Assembly (NCBI GenBank): GCA_030639705.1
Contig: DAOWKX010000191.1
Location: 1 to 10,551, forward strand
DNA from: Candidatus Aminicenantota bacterium
Lineage (GTDB): Bacteria > Acidobacteriota > Aminicenantia > UBA2199
DNA: 10,551 nucleotides
Direction of reading: 5' to 3'
Shown: piece by piece, positions 1-5,661 of the stretch
Layout: the number at the start of each line of letters is the position of its first letter
How positions within the stretch are numbered: position 1 is the first letter of the stretch
Made by a program: the position numbers and the translations under genes
Notes under the pieces: model-generated
Database searches by the model: none
Told to the model about the DNA's origin: nothing
Seen by the model: only the letters and a program-made list of their open reading frames with translations

Positions 1-11
1 CAAAAATCCAC
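1..11 (-). CDS. Possible 5' end of the next operon gene (start codon and three codons only)
   Basis: Downstream of dnaB on the minus strand there is a strong Shine-Dalgarno sequence, AGGAGG at 20-25, followed after 8 nt by GTG at 9-11 and an open frame (GTG GAT TTT TG) to the window edge. A TTG at 11-13 is an alternative start in another frame. The 58-bp gap after the dnaB stop shows no convincing terminator, so the gene could be the next member of the operon. The product cannot be told from three codons. Confidence 0.4.
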
Positions 12-69
12 AAAAATATCCTCCTGGGGAATTTTACGGGCAATAACCGGAATAGTTTATGGCTTTCCT

Positions 70-1455
70 TTACTCTTCATATTGCCAGTCATAATTACTG
101 AATTTTGTGTATTTGTCAATAAAGGCTAAAACAATTTTCCCCGTGGGTCCATTTCTCTGCTTGGCGACAATGACATCAGCAGTTCCACTTCCTCCACCAC
201 TACCTCCATCCGTTTGATCTTCTCGTTCTCTGTGAAGAAACATGACCAGATCGGCATCCTGTTCAATGGCCCCGCTCTCCTTCAAGTCCGACAACTGATA
301 CCTGGGACCCTCTCTGCGAGTTCCCCGCTGCTCAGGTGCACGACTCAATTGAGCGCAGGCCACCACCGGAATATCCAGCTCTTTAGCCAGTTCTTTCAGA
401 GCTGATGTGATAATGGTAACTTCCTGAGCCCGGGTATCATTCTTACGAAGTAAGTCACCGGTGACCTTCATCAATTGAAGGTAGTCCACAAAGATGATAT
501 CCAGGTCACGTTCATTTTTCAAACGTCTGGCTCTGGTTTTCATTTCCACGATAGACAGGGTCGGCGAATCATCAATATGAATCCTGGCCTTTTCCAATTC
601 GCTGGCTGCCAGTTCCAGTTGTTTCCATTCTTTCTGACTGAGGCGGGGTCGAGCACTCATCAGAGCACTCAAACTGATCCTGGATTTGAGCGCAAGCAAT
701 CTCATCATGACTTGAGTTTTGGACATTTCGATGGAAAAAAATCCGACTGATTTTTCATTTTCTATTGCCATATTGGCAGTAATGTTCAGTGCCAGTGCGG
801 TTTTTCCCATAGAAGGTCGAGCGGCAATAACAATCAAATTGGCCTTTTGAAATCCAGAAGTTATATTGTCCAGATCAGTAAATCCTGTTTTTAATCCCCT
901 ACTTTCTCCATGTTTTTGTATTTTTTCTATCAAATTTACGGTTTCAGGGACCAACTCTTTTGTGGAGAGAAATCCACCCAGGACCCGGCTTCCGGATATT
1001 TTAATGATATCTTCCTGTAATTCATTCAATATACTCTCTGTATCTGCTTTTTGATCGACTCCTTTTTGAATAACTTCCATGGAGGTAATGATAATCTTGC
1101 GCAGTGCGGATTGATCTCTCACGACTTTAATATATTCACCAAGATTGATATTCTCGGGAATCCCGTCAATTAAGGAATTGATATATTCATACCCACCGGC
1201 AAATTTCAACTCATCCTTTTTCTTTAAATATCCAGAAACAGTAACTGTATCAGCTCCCTGACCTTTATTGACCAGGTTATCAATGGCGGCAGCCACACTC
1301 TTGTGTGACTCACTGTAAAAATCATCTGAATTAATTGATGAAAATACCTCATTCACATAGCGATTATCAATTAACATTGCCCCTAAAATCGCTCTTTCTG
1401 CAAATTCATCAAACGGTAGTGCTTTATTAAGATCAGGAGTTAAGCGATTTGGCAT
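70..1455 (-). CDS. dnaB: Replicative DNA helicase DnaB
   Basis: DnaB is the hexameric 5'-3' helicase that unwinds the chromosome at replication forks and binds primase through its N-terminal domain. The 461-residue product has the usual family length and order: an N-terminal helical domain (about 15-150), a linker, and a RecA-type ATPase domain (about 185-455). Walker A is ARPSMGKTA around 212-220 (K218, T219). Walker B is IIFVDYLQLM around 320-329. The QLSRAPEQR motif lies at 369-377, and KQRNGPTG at 432-439 holds the likely arginine finger R434. A Gly/Ser run at 417-424 replaces the more usual charged residues of a variable loop and is a small oddity. The start ATG (1453-1455) directly follows the rplI stop (TAAATG), with AAGGA just upstream inside the rplI end, so translation is probably coupled. 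No intein is present: the motifs are contiguous. Confidence 0.98.
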   Translation of the reverse strand: MPNRLTPDLNKALPFDEFAERAILGAMLIDNRYVNEVFSSINSDDFYSESHKSVAAAIDNLVNKGQGADTVTVSGYLKKKDELKFAGGYEYINSLIDGIPENINLGEYIKVVRDQSALRKIIITSMEVIQKGVDQKADTESILNELQEDIIKISGSRVLGGFLSTKELVPETVNLIEKIQKHGESRGLKTGFTDLDNITSGFQKANLIVIAARPSMGKTALALNITANMAIENEKSVGFFSIEMSKTQVMMRLLALKSRISLSALMSARPRLSQKEWKQLELAASELEKARIHIDDSPTLSIVEMKTRARRLKNERDLDIIFVDYLQLMKVTGDLLRKNDTRAQEVTIITSALKELAKELDIPVVACAQLSRAPEQRGTRREGPRYQLSDLKESGAIEQDADLVMFLHREREDQTDGGSGGGSGTADVIVAKQRNGPTGKIVLAFIDKYTKFSNYDWQYEE

Positions 1456-2085
1456 TTAATCCTTGGATGAAGTATCTTGGCTCTTTTCCTCTTCCAGGGC
1501 AGTTCCATCCTTTTTCTCAGTGATTCTTGCCTTAGGTTTTTCTTCCTTGCCTTCTTTTATCTCAACTTTATCAACGGTTTTTTCTTCTTTGGCTTCCTGC
1601 TCAGTCTCCTCTTTCTCAACTTCTTGTTCTCGTTGCAAACCATCCTCGCCAACAACCACTATTTTTAATTCAGCTTCCACATCCTTCATCAATTTTACTT
1701 TACAGGAATAATTCCCCAATCGTTTTATCTGTTCCTCAAGATGAATTTTTTTTCTGTCGATGGTAACGCCCAATTCTTCGAATTTTTTTTCTATATCCGA
1801 GGTTGTGACCGAACCAAAAAGCACATCATTCTCGCCTGACTTTTTTTCAAAGGTCAGGGTCAATTCTTCTAATTTTTGTACTTGCTCTTGGGCAGAAAGC
1901 CTTTCGATTTCCAGTTTTTTCTGGATTTTTTTCTTCCTGGCTTTCATCATATTCAAGTTATTCTGGGTGAGAGGAAACGCTATTTGCTTCGGGAACAGAT
2001 AATTTCTGGCATAACCAGATTTAACTTCAATAATATCACCAACTTCTCCCTTTCCTTCAATATCCGAATTCAAAATGACTTTCAT
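1456..2085 (-). CDS. rplI: 50S ribosomal protein L9 with a charged C-terminal tail
   Basis: L9 is a large-subunit protein at the base of the L1 stalk that helps keep the reading frame. The N-terminal domain is intact, with MKVILNSDIEGKGEVGDIIEVKSGYARNYL-type residues 1-30, followed by a long connecting helix (about 41-75) and a C-terminal domain to about residue 149. That accounts for the usual family length near 150. The remaining 60 residues (150-209) form a low-complexity tail rich in Glu and Lys. It is not part of the conserved fold and is probably disordered. The Shine-Dalgarno sequence AGGAGAGG lies inside the last codons of rpsR, whose stop is only 1 nt before the L9 ATG, so the two genes are likely translationally coupled. 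The order rpsF-rpsR-rplI-dnaB supports the call. Confidence 0.97.
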   Translation of the reverse strand: MKVILNSDIEGKGEVGDIIEVKSGYARNYLFPKQIAFPLTQNNLNMMKARKKKIQKKLEIERLSAQEQVQKLEELTLTFEKKSGENDVLFGSVTTSDIEKKFEELGVTIDRKKIHLEEQIKRLGNYSCKVKLMKDVEAELKIVVVGEDGLQREQEVEKEETEQEAKEEKTVDKVEIKEGKEEKPKARITEKKDGTALEEEKSQDTSSKD

Positions 2086-2086
2086 T

Positions 2087-2350
2087 TTATCCTCTCCTGG
2101 GTTCTACAAATTTCAGAAGTCCCATATGCCTGGCTCTTTTTATAGCCTTGGTTAACTGCTTTTGGTGATAGCTGCAGGTTCCGGAAACACGGGCTGGCTG
2201 AATTTTTCCGGTGTCTAAAATGAAATTTTCTAAAATCTTAACATCTTTATAATCGATCAATTTTATTCTTTCCTTGCAAAAAAAACAGTACTTTTTTCTG
2301 GAAAAGTAATATTTTTTTTGGGATCTGTGATTTGTTTGTGTATTACTCAT
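2087..2350 (-). CDS. rpsR: 30S ribosomal protein S18
   Basis: S18 sits on the platform of the small subunit, paired with S6. The product is 87 residues from the chosen start and carries the S18 signature (DYKDVKILENFI, GKIQPARVSGTCSYHQKQL, AIKRARHMGLLKFV). It keeps a CxxC pair (CFFC) near residues 24-27 and a later Cys and His in CSYHQ. This is the cysteine-containing (C+) type, which may bind zinc; that is family knowledge and not shown here. An upstream in-frame ATG at 2360-2362 would add MRLK, but GAGG at 2357-2360 is correctly placed 6 nt before the ATG at 2348-2350, so the latter is the better start. The gene overlaps the 3' end of rpsF by 8 nt. Confidence 0.96.
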   Translation of the reverse strand: MSNTQTNHRSQKKYYFSRKKYCFFCKERIKLIDYKDVKILENFILDTGKIQPARVSGTCSYHQKQLTKAIKRARHMGLLKFVEPRRG

Positions 2351-2768
2351 CTTTAACCTCATTCTTAATCTTTAGCTCTTCCTCATCCTTTTTTTCTTTC
2401 TGGGGAAAAGTCTTGGTTTTTTTTGCGTTTTTATCAATTTTTTGCCATTTTTTTGTCAATTTATTGGCTTTTTTCAGCTTATCATCCAATCGCAATACTA
2501 AAAAACGCATCACCTTTTCACTCAATCTTAACCGTCTTTCAATATTAGCAACCACACTGCCATCAAAATCGGTTTTGATAAATGTGAAAACACCTTCATT
2601 GTGATTTTGAATGCGATAAGCCAGTGGTCTCCTACCCCATTCATCAACATTTTCAATTTCTCCTTTTGCCTTTTTTATGATTCCAAGAATGGAATCAGCG
2701 ACTTTTTTAACATCCTCTTCAGTTGATTCCGGATTTAAGACATAGCCGATTTCATACTGTCCTTTCAT
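2343..2768 (-). CDS. rpsF: 30S ribosomal protein S6 with a lysine/glutamate-rich tail
   Basis: S6 forms a heterodimer with S18 on the 30S platform. The conserved ferredoxin-like core spans about residues 1-95: YEIGYVLNPE near the start, WGRRPLAYRI in the middle, and the ending RLRLSEKVMRFLVLRLD. A tail of about 45 residues (97-141) is first strongly basic and then mixed Lys/Glu. Short tails occur in many S6 proteins, but this one is long. Translation starts at the ATG at 2766-2768 behind the near-perfect Shine-Dalgarno AAAGGAGG (2773-2780), with 4 nt between. The gene is first in the rpsF-rpsR-rplI-dnaB cluster and has a structured leader. S6:S18 feedback on the rpsF leader is known in other bacteria. 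Confidence 0.97.
   Translation of the reverse strand: MKGQYEIGYVLNPESTEEDVKKVADSILGIIKKAKGEIENVDEWGRRPLAYRIQNHNEGVFTFIKTDFDGSVVANIERRLRLSEKVMRFLVLRLDDKLKKANKLTKKWQKIDKNAKKTKTFPQKEKKDEEELKIKNEVKDE
2357..2360 (-). promoter_or_regulatory. Ribosome-binding site that sets the rpsR start
   Basis: GAGG lies inside the last codons of rpsF, 6 nt before the ATG at 2348-2350. It overlaps the alternative ATG at 2360-2362, which therefore lacks its own well-placed site. This favours the shorter S18. Confidence 0.6.
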
Positions 2769-2769
2769 T

Positions 2770-2799
2770 TTACCTCCTTTGGATAATGAACACCTTCAT
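2770..2799 (-). CDS. Possible leader mini-ORF of rpsF (9 codons)
   Basis: An ATG at 2797-2799 opens a frame encoding MKVFIIQRR and stops at TAA (2770-2772), one nucleotide before the rpsF ATG. AAGGGG lies 3 nt upstream, though it is also the 3' arm of a hairpin. The mini-ORF passes through the second hairpin and the rpsF Shine-Dalgarno sequence, so its translation would remodel the rpsF initiation region. The frame is so short that it may be chance. Confidence 0.2.
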   Translation of the reverse strand: MKVFIIQRR

Positions 2800-2819
2800 T
2801 AGCCCCTTTATTAAGGAGC
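2784..2819 (-). promoter_or_regulatory. Structured rpsF leader: two adjacent hairpins with a possible anti-Shine-Dalgarno arm
   Basis: Read on the minus strand, GCTCCTT and AAGGGGC (2819-2813 and 2808-2802) form a 7-bp stem with one G-U pair and a 4-nt loop. Immediately next to it, TAATGAA and TTCATTA (2801-2795 and 2790-2784) form a perfect 7-bp stem with loop GGTG. The rpsF Shine-Dalgarno AAAGGAGG (2773-2780) follows 3 nt later. CTCCTT of the first hairpin (2813-2818) is exactly complementary to AAGGAG of that Shine-Dalgarno sequence, so the leader could switch between an open form and a sequestered one. The known S6:S18 binding motif contains an exposed CCG; I see no CCG here, so the ligand is unknown. 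Confidence 0.4.
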
Positions 2820-2874
2820 AAGAAGTAATTTATTTACAAACATAATACCCTATACCCTCAAAACCAGATTTTGA

Positions 2875-3570
2875 CTACTCACCTTCTCGAGTCTTGGATG
2901 GTTCCTTGGTTTTAACTTCTTTTTCTTCTTCCTTTTCATCCTTTTCTGGTTCTTCACCTTCAACAGCTTCCTCTTCTACTTCTTCTTCCACCACTTCCTC
3001 TTCTATCATTCCCTTGACAGAGACCGAACAGATAACGGTTTTTGGATCTGATAAAAACTCATTATCCTTCTCGACATCCAATTCTTCTACTTTTATCGAG
3101 CTGCCAATATGCAATTCACTGACCTCCACTTCAATTGCCGTTGGAATCTTGTCCGGCATACATCTAACCTTTAATTCCCGGGTAACAAAATCAAATATAC
3201 CATCTTCCACCCTTACACCGATCGATTCTCCTTTTATAATTACCGGAACAAACACCTCAATTAGTTTTTTAAGATCTATTCGAATGAAATCCACATGGAT
3301 GATATTATCAGACAGATAATCATACTGGATATCTTTCAATATGGCATCGACCTTAATATCATCTCTATGAATTCTTAAAATGGTATTCTCACCCTTTTCC
3401 GCCTTGAGAATGGATTTCACATCATTTAGTGAGAGTGAAATGGGGATCGATTCTTTTCCACCACCATAAATAATGGCAGGAACCTTCCCCATATTTCTTA
3501 ATTTTTTTGCGAATCCTTTTCCAGCTTTTGTTCTTGATTCAGCATTAACACTCATTATGTTTTCCATCAT
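2875..3570 (-). CDS. rplY: 50S ribosomal protein L25, long Ctc/TL5 form, with an acidic tail
   Basis: L25/TL5 binds 5S rRNA at the central protuberance. The N-terminal 5S-binding domain (about 7-100) shows RTKAGKGFAKKLRNMGKVPAIIYGGG and IHVDFIRID. The second beta-rich domain of the general-stress (Ctc) form follows (about 101-186: FVPVIIKGESIGV, ELKVRCMPDKIPTAIEVEVS). The last 45 residues (187-231) are very rich in Glu, as in many long-form members, but here the run is extended. Two adjacent ATGs (3568-3570, 3565-3567) are possible starts. GAGG at 3574-3577 sits 3 nt from the first and 6 nt from the second, so the shorter start may be the real one. The Shine-Dalgarno sequence overlaps the prs stop, giving tight coupling to prs. 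No pth gene follows, although pth is a frequent neighbour. Confidence 0.95.
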   Translation of the reverse strand: MMENIMSVNAESRTKAGKGFAKKLRNMGKVPAIIYGGGKESIPISLSLNDVKSILKAEKGENTILRIHRDDIKVDAILKDIQYDYLSDNIIHVDFIRIDLKKLIEVFVPVIIKGESIGVRVEDGIFDFVTRELKVRCMPDKIPTAIEVEVSELHIGSSIKVEELDVEKDNEFLSDPKTVICSVSVKGMIEEEVVEEEVEEEAVEGEEPEKDEKEEEKEVKTKEPSKTREGE

Positions 3571-3578
3571 TCACCTCT

Positions 3579-4523
3579 TTATAGAAACAGTTTCGAAACC
3601 GAGGTTTCTTTGTGAATACTATCAATTGCCTGGGCAAATAGTTTCGAAACGGAAAGCACCTCGATTTTTCCACATTTAAGTTTTTCCGCATTCTGAGGAA
3701 TGGTATCGGAAATATAAATGCTATCAATTGATGAAGATGAAATTCTATTGATAGCTTCCCCAGAGAAAATCCCGTGGGTACAAGCGGCATATACCTTTCG
3801 GGCCCCGTTTTTTTTCAATGCTTCAACCGTTTTGGTCAAGGTACCTGCGGTATCCACAATATCGTCAACAATAATGGCATCCTTTTCTTTTACATCTCCG
3901 ATGATATGCATAACCTCAGACACATTGGGCTCAGGTCTTCTTTTATCGGCAATGGCCAGATTGGCATCGAGCCGTTGTGAGAATAAACGGGCTCTCTCCA
4001 CTCCCCCCGCATCAGGTGAAACGATAACCACGTTTTTAAGTTTCTTCTTTTTAAAATGGGAAATGAATATCGGGAGAGCCATCAAATTATCAACGGGCAC
4101 ATTAAAAAACCCCTGAATCTGACCAGCATGTAGATCAATGGAAAGAACCCTTGAGAATCCAGCGGTTTCCAAAAGTTCTGCTACAAGTCTTGCGGAAATG
4201 GGAACCCGGGGCCTGTCCTTCCGATCCTGCCGGGCATAGGCATAATAAGTAATAACGGCGGTGATTCTTTTTGCAGAAGCCCGTTTAAAGGCATCGGCCA
4301 TTAAGAGTAACTCCATAATGTGAAAATTAATGTCACTGCTGAAAGACTGAATGATAAATACATCAGCACCCCGAACGTTTTCAAGGCTTTGAAAGCGGAT
4401 TTCACCATCTGAAAAAACTCCTAGTTTAGATCGACCCAATGGTTTCTTCAGATAGCTGACAATCCGCTTTGATAAATTAATATTGGATGAACCAGAAAAA
4501 ATTAAATATTTGTTTTTATTCAT
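3579..4523 (-). CDS. prs: Ribose-phosphate pyrophosphokinase (PRPP synthase, class I)
   Basis: The enzyme makes PRPP from ribose 5-phosphate and ATP in the cytoplasm, feeding purine, pyrimidine, histidine, tryptophan and NAD synthesis. The 314-residue length is typical. The N-terminal half carries FSDGE (37-41), YARQDRKDRPR (96-106) and IDLHAGQIQGFF (129-140, with H132). The C-terminal half carries VSPDAGGVERAR (168-179), the flexible-loop KRRPEPN (194-200) and the PRPP-binding DDIVDTAGT (220-228). All catalytic landmarks are present. The start ATG overlaps the stop of the extended ispE frame (ATGA), and its Shine-Dalgarno GAGG (4530-4533) includes the last base of the tRNA-Gln gene. The order ispE-tRNA-Gln-prs-rplY is also known from Pseudomonas and relatives, so the arrangement is conserved across phyla or has arisen repeatedly. 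Confidence 0.97.
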   Translation of the reverse strand: MNKNKYLIFSGSSNINLSKRIVSYLKKPLGRSKLGVFSDGEIRFQSLENVRGADVFIIQSFSSDINFHIMELLLMADAFKRASAKRITAVITYYAYARQDRKDRPRVPISARLVAELLETAGFSRVLSIDLHAGQIQGFFNVPVDNLMALPIFISHFKKKKLKNVVIVSPDAGGVERARLFSQRLDANLAIADKRRPEPNVSEVMHIIGDVKEKDAIIVDDIVDTAGTLTKTVEALKKNGARKVYAACTHGIFSGEAINRISSSSIDSIYISDTIPQNAEKLKCGKIEVLSVSKLFAQAIDSIHKETSVSKLFL

Positions 4524-5440
4524 GCTTTACCTCTGGGGCGGGAGGATTCGAACCTCCGAATGTCGGCTCCAAAAACCGATGCCTTTCCGCTTGGCCACGC
4601 CCCAACACTATTTTGATAATACTCGGCATTAATGGTTCTGGTTAAAACCAGATCGGGAAAATCTTTCTTGATACGATTTATTGAGCAATTTTCCACAGTA
4701 CAGAATATTGCCGATCCGCTCCCGCTCATCAGCACTAATTCACTTCCATAAGTTTGCATTTTATCTTTTATTCTCTTAATGTCTGGAAATAATTGAAATG
4801 TGATTGATTCCAGGTAATTCTCTAAAATTTTCCTGTTCCCAGATTTCAAAAAGATATCTATTTTACTTTCAAATTGCTCCGTTGTCAAGCGAAAGCGGGA
4901 AAAAATTAATCTTGTAGACACGCTAATACCGGGAATTACAATGCCAATTCCAGTCTCATCCAGGTCGATTATTTTTGTCATTTTTTCCCCGATACCTTCT
5001 CCCAAAACGGTTCCCCCCAGAAAAAAAAAGGGGACATCAGCACCGATCGCTATTCCCATTTCAATTAATTCAGTCAGGCTGATCTTGAGGTTAAACCATT
5101 CATTTAAGAACAATAGAATAACTGCGGCATTACTGCTACCCCCTCCGAGTCCCGATCCAGGAGGGATATTTTTTTTAATTGACACATCAAATCCCTGGCT
5201 GATATTATAATTGTTGTAAATTGTCTTAAAAGCTTTATATATGGTATTCTGTTTCCACCAGCCTATATGTTTATTATCTCCTCTCAAGCGGATGGTATTA
5301 ATGGTATTCTCCCTGAGATATAAAATATCAAAAAAATCAATGGTTTGAAAAATGGTTTTCAAATCATGATACCCATCATCTCTCTTTCCAATTACTTCCA
5401 AGCCCAGGTTGATTTTTGCATACGATTTCAACTCAACCAT
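4520..5440 (-). CDS. ispE: 4-diphosphocytidyl-2-C-methyl-D-erythritol kinase, frame running through tRNA-Gln
   Basis: IspE is the GHMP-family kinase that phosphorylates CDP-methylerythritol in the non-mevalonate (MEP) route to isoprenoids. Residues 1-278 make a normal-length enzyme: SYAKINLGL (6-14, with catalytic-type K9), PPGSGLGGGSSNAA (93-106, the ATP-binding GHMP loop), GADVPFF (133-139, with D135 the likely catalytic base) and MSGSGSA (238-244). After residue 278 there is no stop codon. The frame enters the tRNA gene at the last base of codon 279 and continues to TGA at 4520-4522, overlapping the prs ATG. About 24 residues are therefore tRNA-derived (GAWPSGKASVF... is the familiar translation of a tRNA gene). 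The functional enzyme probably ends near 278. Whether the tail is made depends on whether the tRNA is cut out. The start is the ATG at 5438-5440, with only a weak GGAAA upstream. Confidence 0.95.
   Translation of the reverse strand: MVELKSYAKINLGLEVIGKRDDGYHDLKTIFQTIDFFDILYLRENTINTIRLRGDNKHIGWWKQNTIYKAFKTIYNNYNISQGFDVSIKKNIPPGSGLGGGSSNAAVILLFLNEWFNLKISLTELIEMGIAIGADVPFFFLGGTVLGEGIGEKMTKIIDLDETGIGIVIPGISVSTRLIFSRFRLTTEQFESKIDIFLKSGNRKILENYLESITFQLFPDIKRIKDKMQTYGSELVLMSGSGSAIFCTVENCSINRIKKDFPDLVLTRTINAEYYQNSVGAWPSGKASVFGADIRRFESSRPRGKA
4530..4533 (-). promoter_or_regulatory. prs ribosome-binding site sharing a base with tRNA-Gln
   Basis: GAGG lies 6 nt before the prs ATG. Its first G (4533) is the discriminator base of tRNA-Gln. 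Exact maturation of the tRNA 3' end would cut between 4533 and 4532 and shorten the site to AGG at the very 5' end of the remaining mRNA. Confidence 0.6.
4533..4604 (-). tRNA. tRNA-Gln(TTG)
   Basis: A complete 72-nt cloverleaf can be drawn on the minus strand. The acceptor stem is TGGGGCG with CGCCCCA, followed by discriminator G. The D stem is GCC/GGC, and the anticodon stem TCGGT/GCCGA has one G-T pair. The loop TTTTGGA has anticodon TTG, the variable loop is CATTC, and the T arm is GGAGG-TTCGAAT-CCTCC. A first base U paired with A is typical of bacterial tRNA-Gln. The 3' CCA is not encoded (AGG follows), so CCA would have to be added by the nucleotidyltransferase. The gene is embedded in the ispE-prs transcript with no room for its own promoter or terminator. 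Excision needs RNase P and a 3' processing enzyme. Confidence 0.96.
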
Positions 5441-5511
5441 TTTTCTGTTTCCAATAATTATTTGCCATCACATTAATCCAATTTACCTTAACGGATTTAT
5501 TTACCCGGTTT

Positions 5512-5540
5512 ATAATATCATTTATTTTTAATTATTTCCA
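5512..5540 (-). promoter_or_regulatory. Candidate promoter for the ispE-tRNA-prs-rplY operon
   Basis: On the minus strand, TGGAAA (5535-5540, 4 of 6 to the sigma-70 -35) is followed after exactly 17 bp by TATTAT (5512-5517, 5 of 6 to -10). Transcription would begin about 65 nt upstream of the ispE ATG. The region is very AT-rich, so a chance match is possible. Confidence 0.4.
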
Positions 5541-5575
5541 TAATTCAGATTATTAGAAACTGGTAAATATGATGA

Positions 5576-5597
5576 TGAAAATCATCCATGGTTTTCA
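5576..5597. promoter_or_regulatory. 22-bp imperfect dyad, candidate operator between divergent promoters
   Basis: Half-sites TGAAAAtCAT and ATGgTTTTCA face each other around a CC centre; 18 of 22 positions are self-complementary. The dyad ends 3 bp before the -35 box of the plus-strand promoter and about 36 bp upstream of the minus-strand -35. That is a good position for a dimeric regulator of the plus-strand unit. A second, smaller hairpin-like repeat, GATGAT-GAAA-ATCATC (5571-5586), overlaps its left half. Confidence 0.35.
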
Positions 5598-5600
5598 CAA

Positions 5601-5629
5601 TTGCATAATCAAAGGGGATATGCTATAAA
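5601..5629 (+). promoter_or_regulatory. Candidate sigma-70-type promoter of the PrsW-like/protease unit
   Basis: TTGCAT (5601-5606) and TATAAA (5624-5629) are separated by exactly 17 bp. The start point would fall near 5636, giving a short leader of about 25 nt ahead of a strong Shine-Dalgarno sequence. The 221-bp gene-free stretch 5441-5661 holds this promoter, the divergent one and the dyad; I see no small gene in it. Confidence 0.55.
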
Positions 5630-5648
5630 AAAGAGCAGGATCTACTGC

Positions 5649-5654
5649 AGGAGG
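5649..5654 (+). promoter_or_regulatory. Ribosome-binding site deciding the start of the PrsW-like gene
   Basis: AGGAGG lies 7 nt before the ATG at 5662-5664. An in-frame TTG at 5659-5661 is only 4 nt away and a weaker initiator, so the ATG is preferred. Confidence 0.7.
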
Positions 5655-5661
5655 TTATTTG

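Noticed and set aside
2828..2858. Bacteroidetes-type promoter (TAnnTTTG) ahead of rpsF
   Set aside because: TATGTTTG is present on the minus strand, but the upstream TTTG is only 14 bp away, shorter than the usual spacing, and the phylum is not established.
2861..2877. Small inverted repeat TCAAAA...TTTTGA after rplY, considered as a terminator
   Set aside because: The stem is only 6 bp and AT-rich with no following T-run on the minus strand; transcription probably continues into rpsF.
2894..3319. Long serine-rich plus-strand frame opposite rplY
   Set aside because: It is the antisense reading of the Glu-rich tail and core of L25, without a ribosome-binding site. Similar plus-strand frames opposite rplI, prs and dnaB are also shadows.
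4604..4640. Hidden ispE stop before the tRNA (the TAG in AATAGTG)
   Set aside because: This TAG is out of frame with IspE; the in-frame codons are AAT AGT GTT, so the frame stays open.
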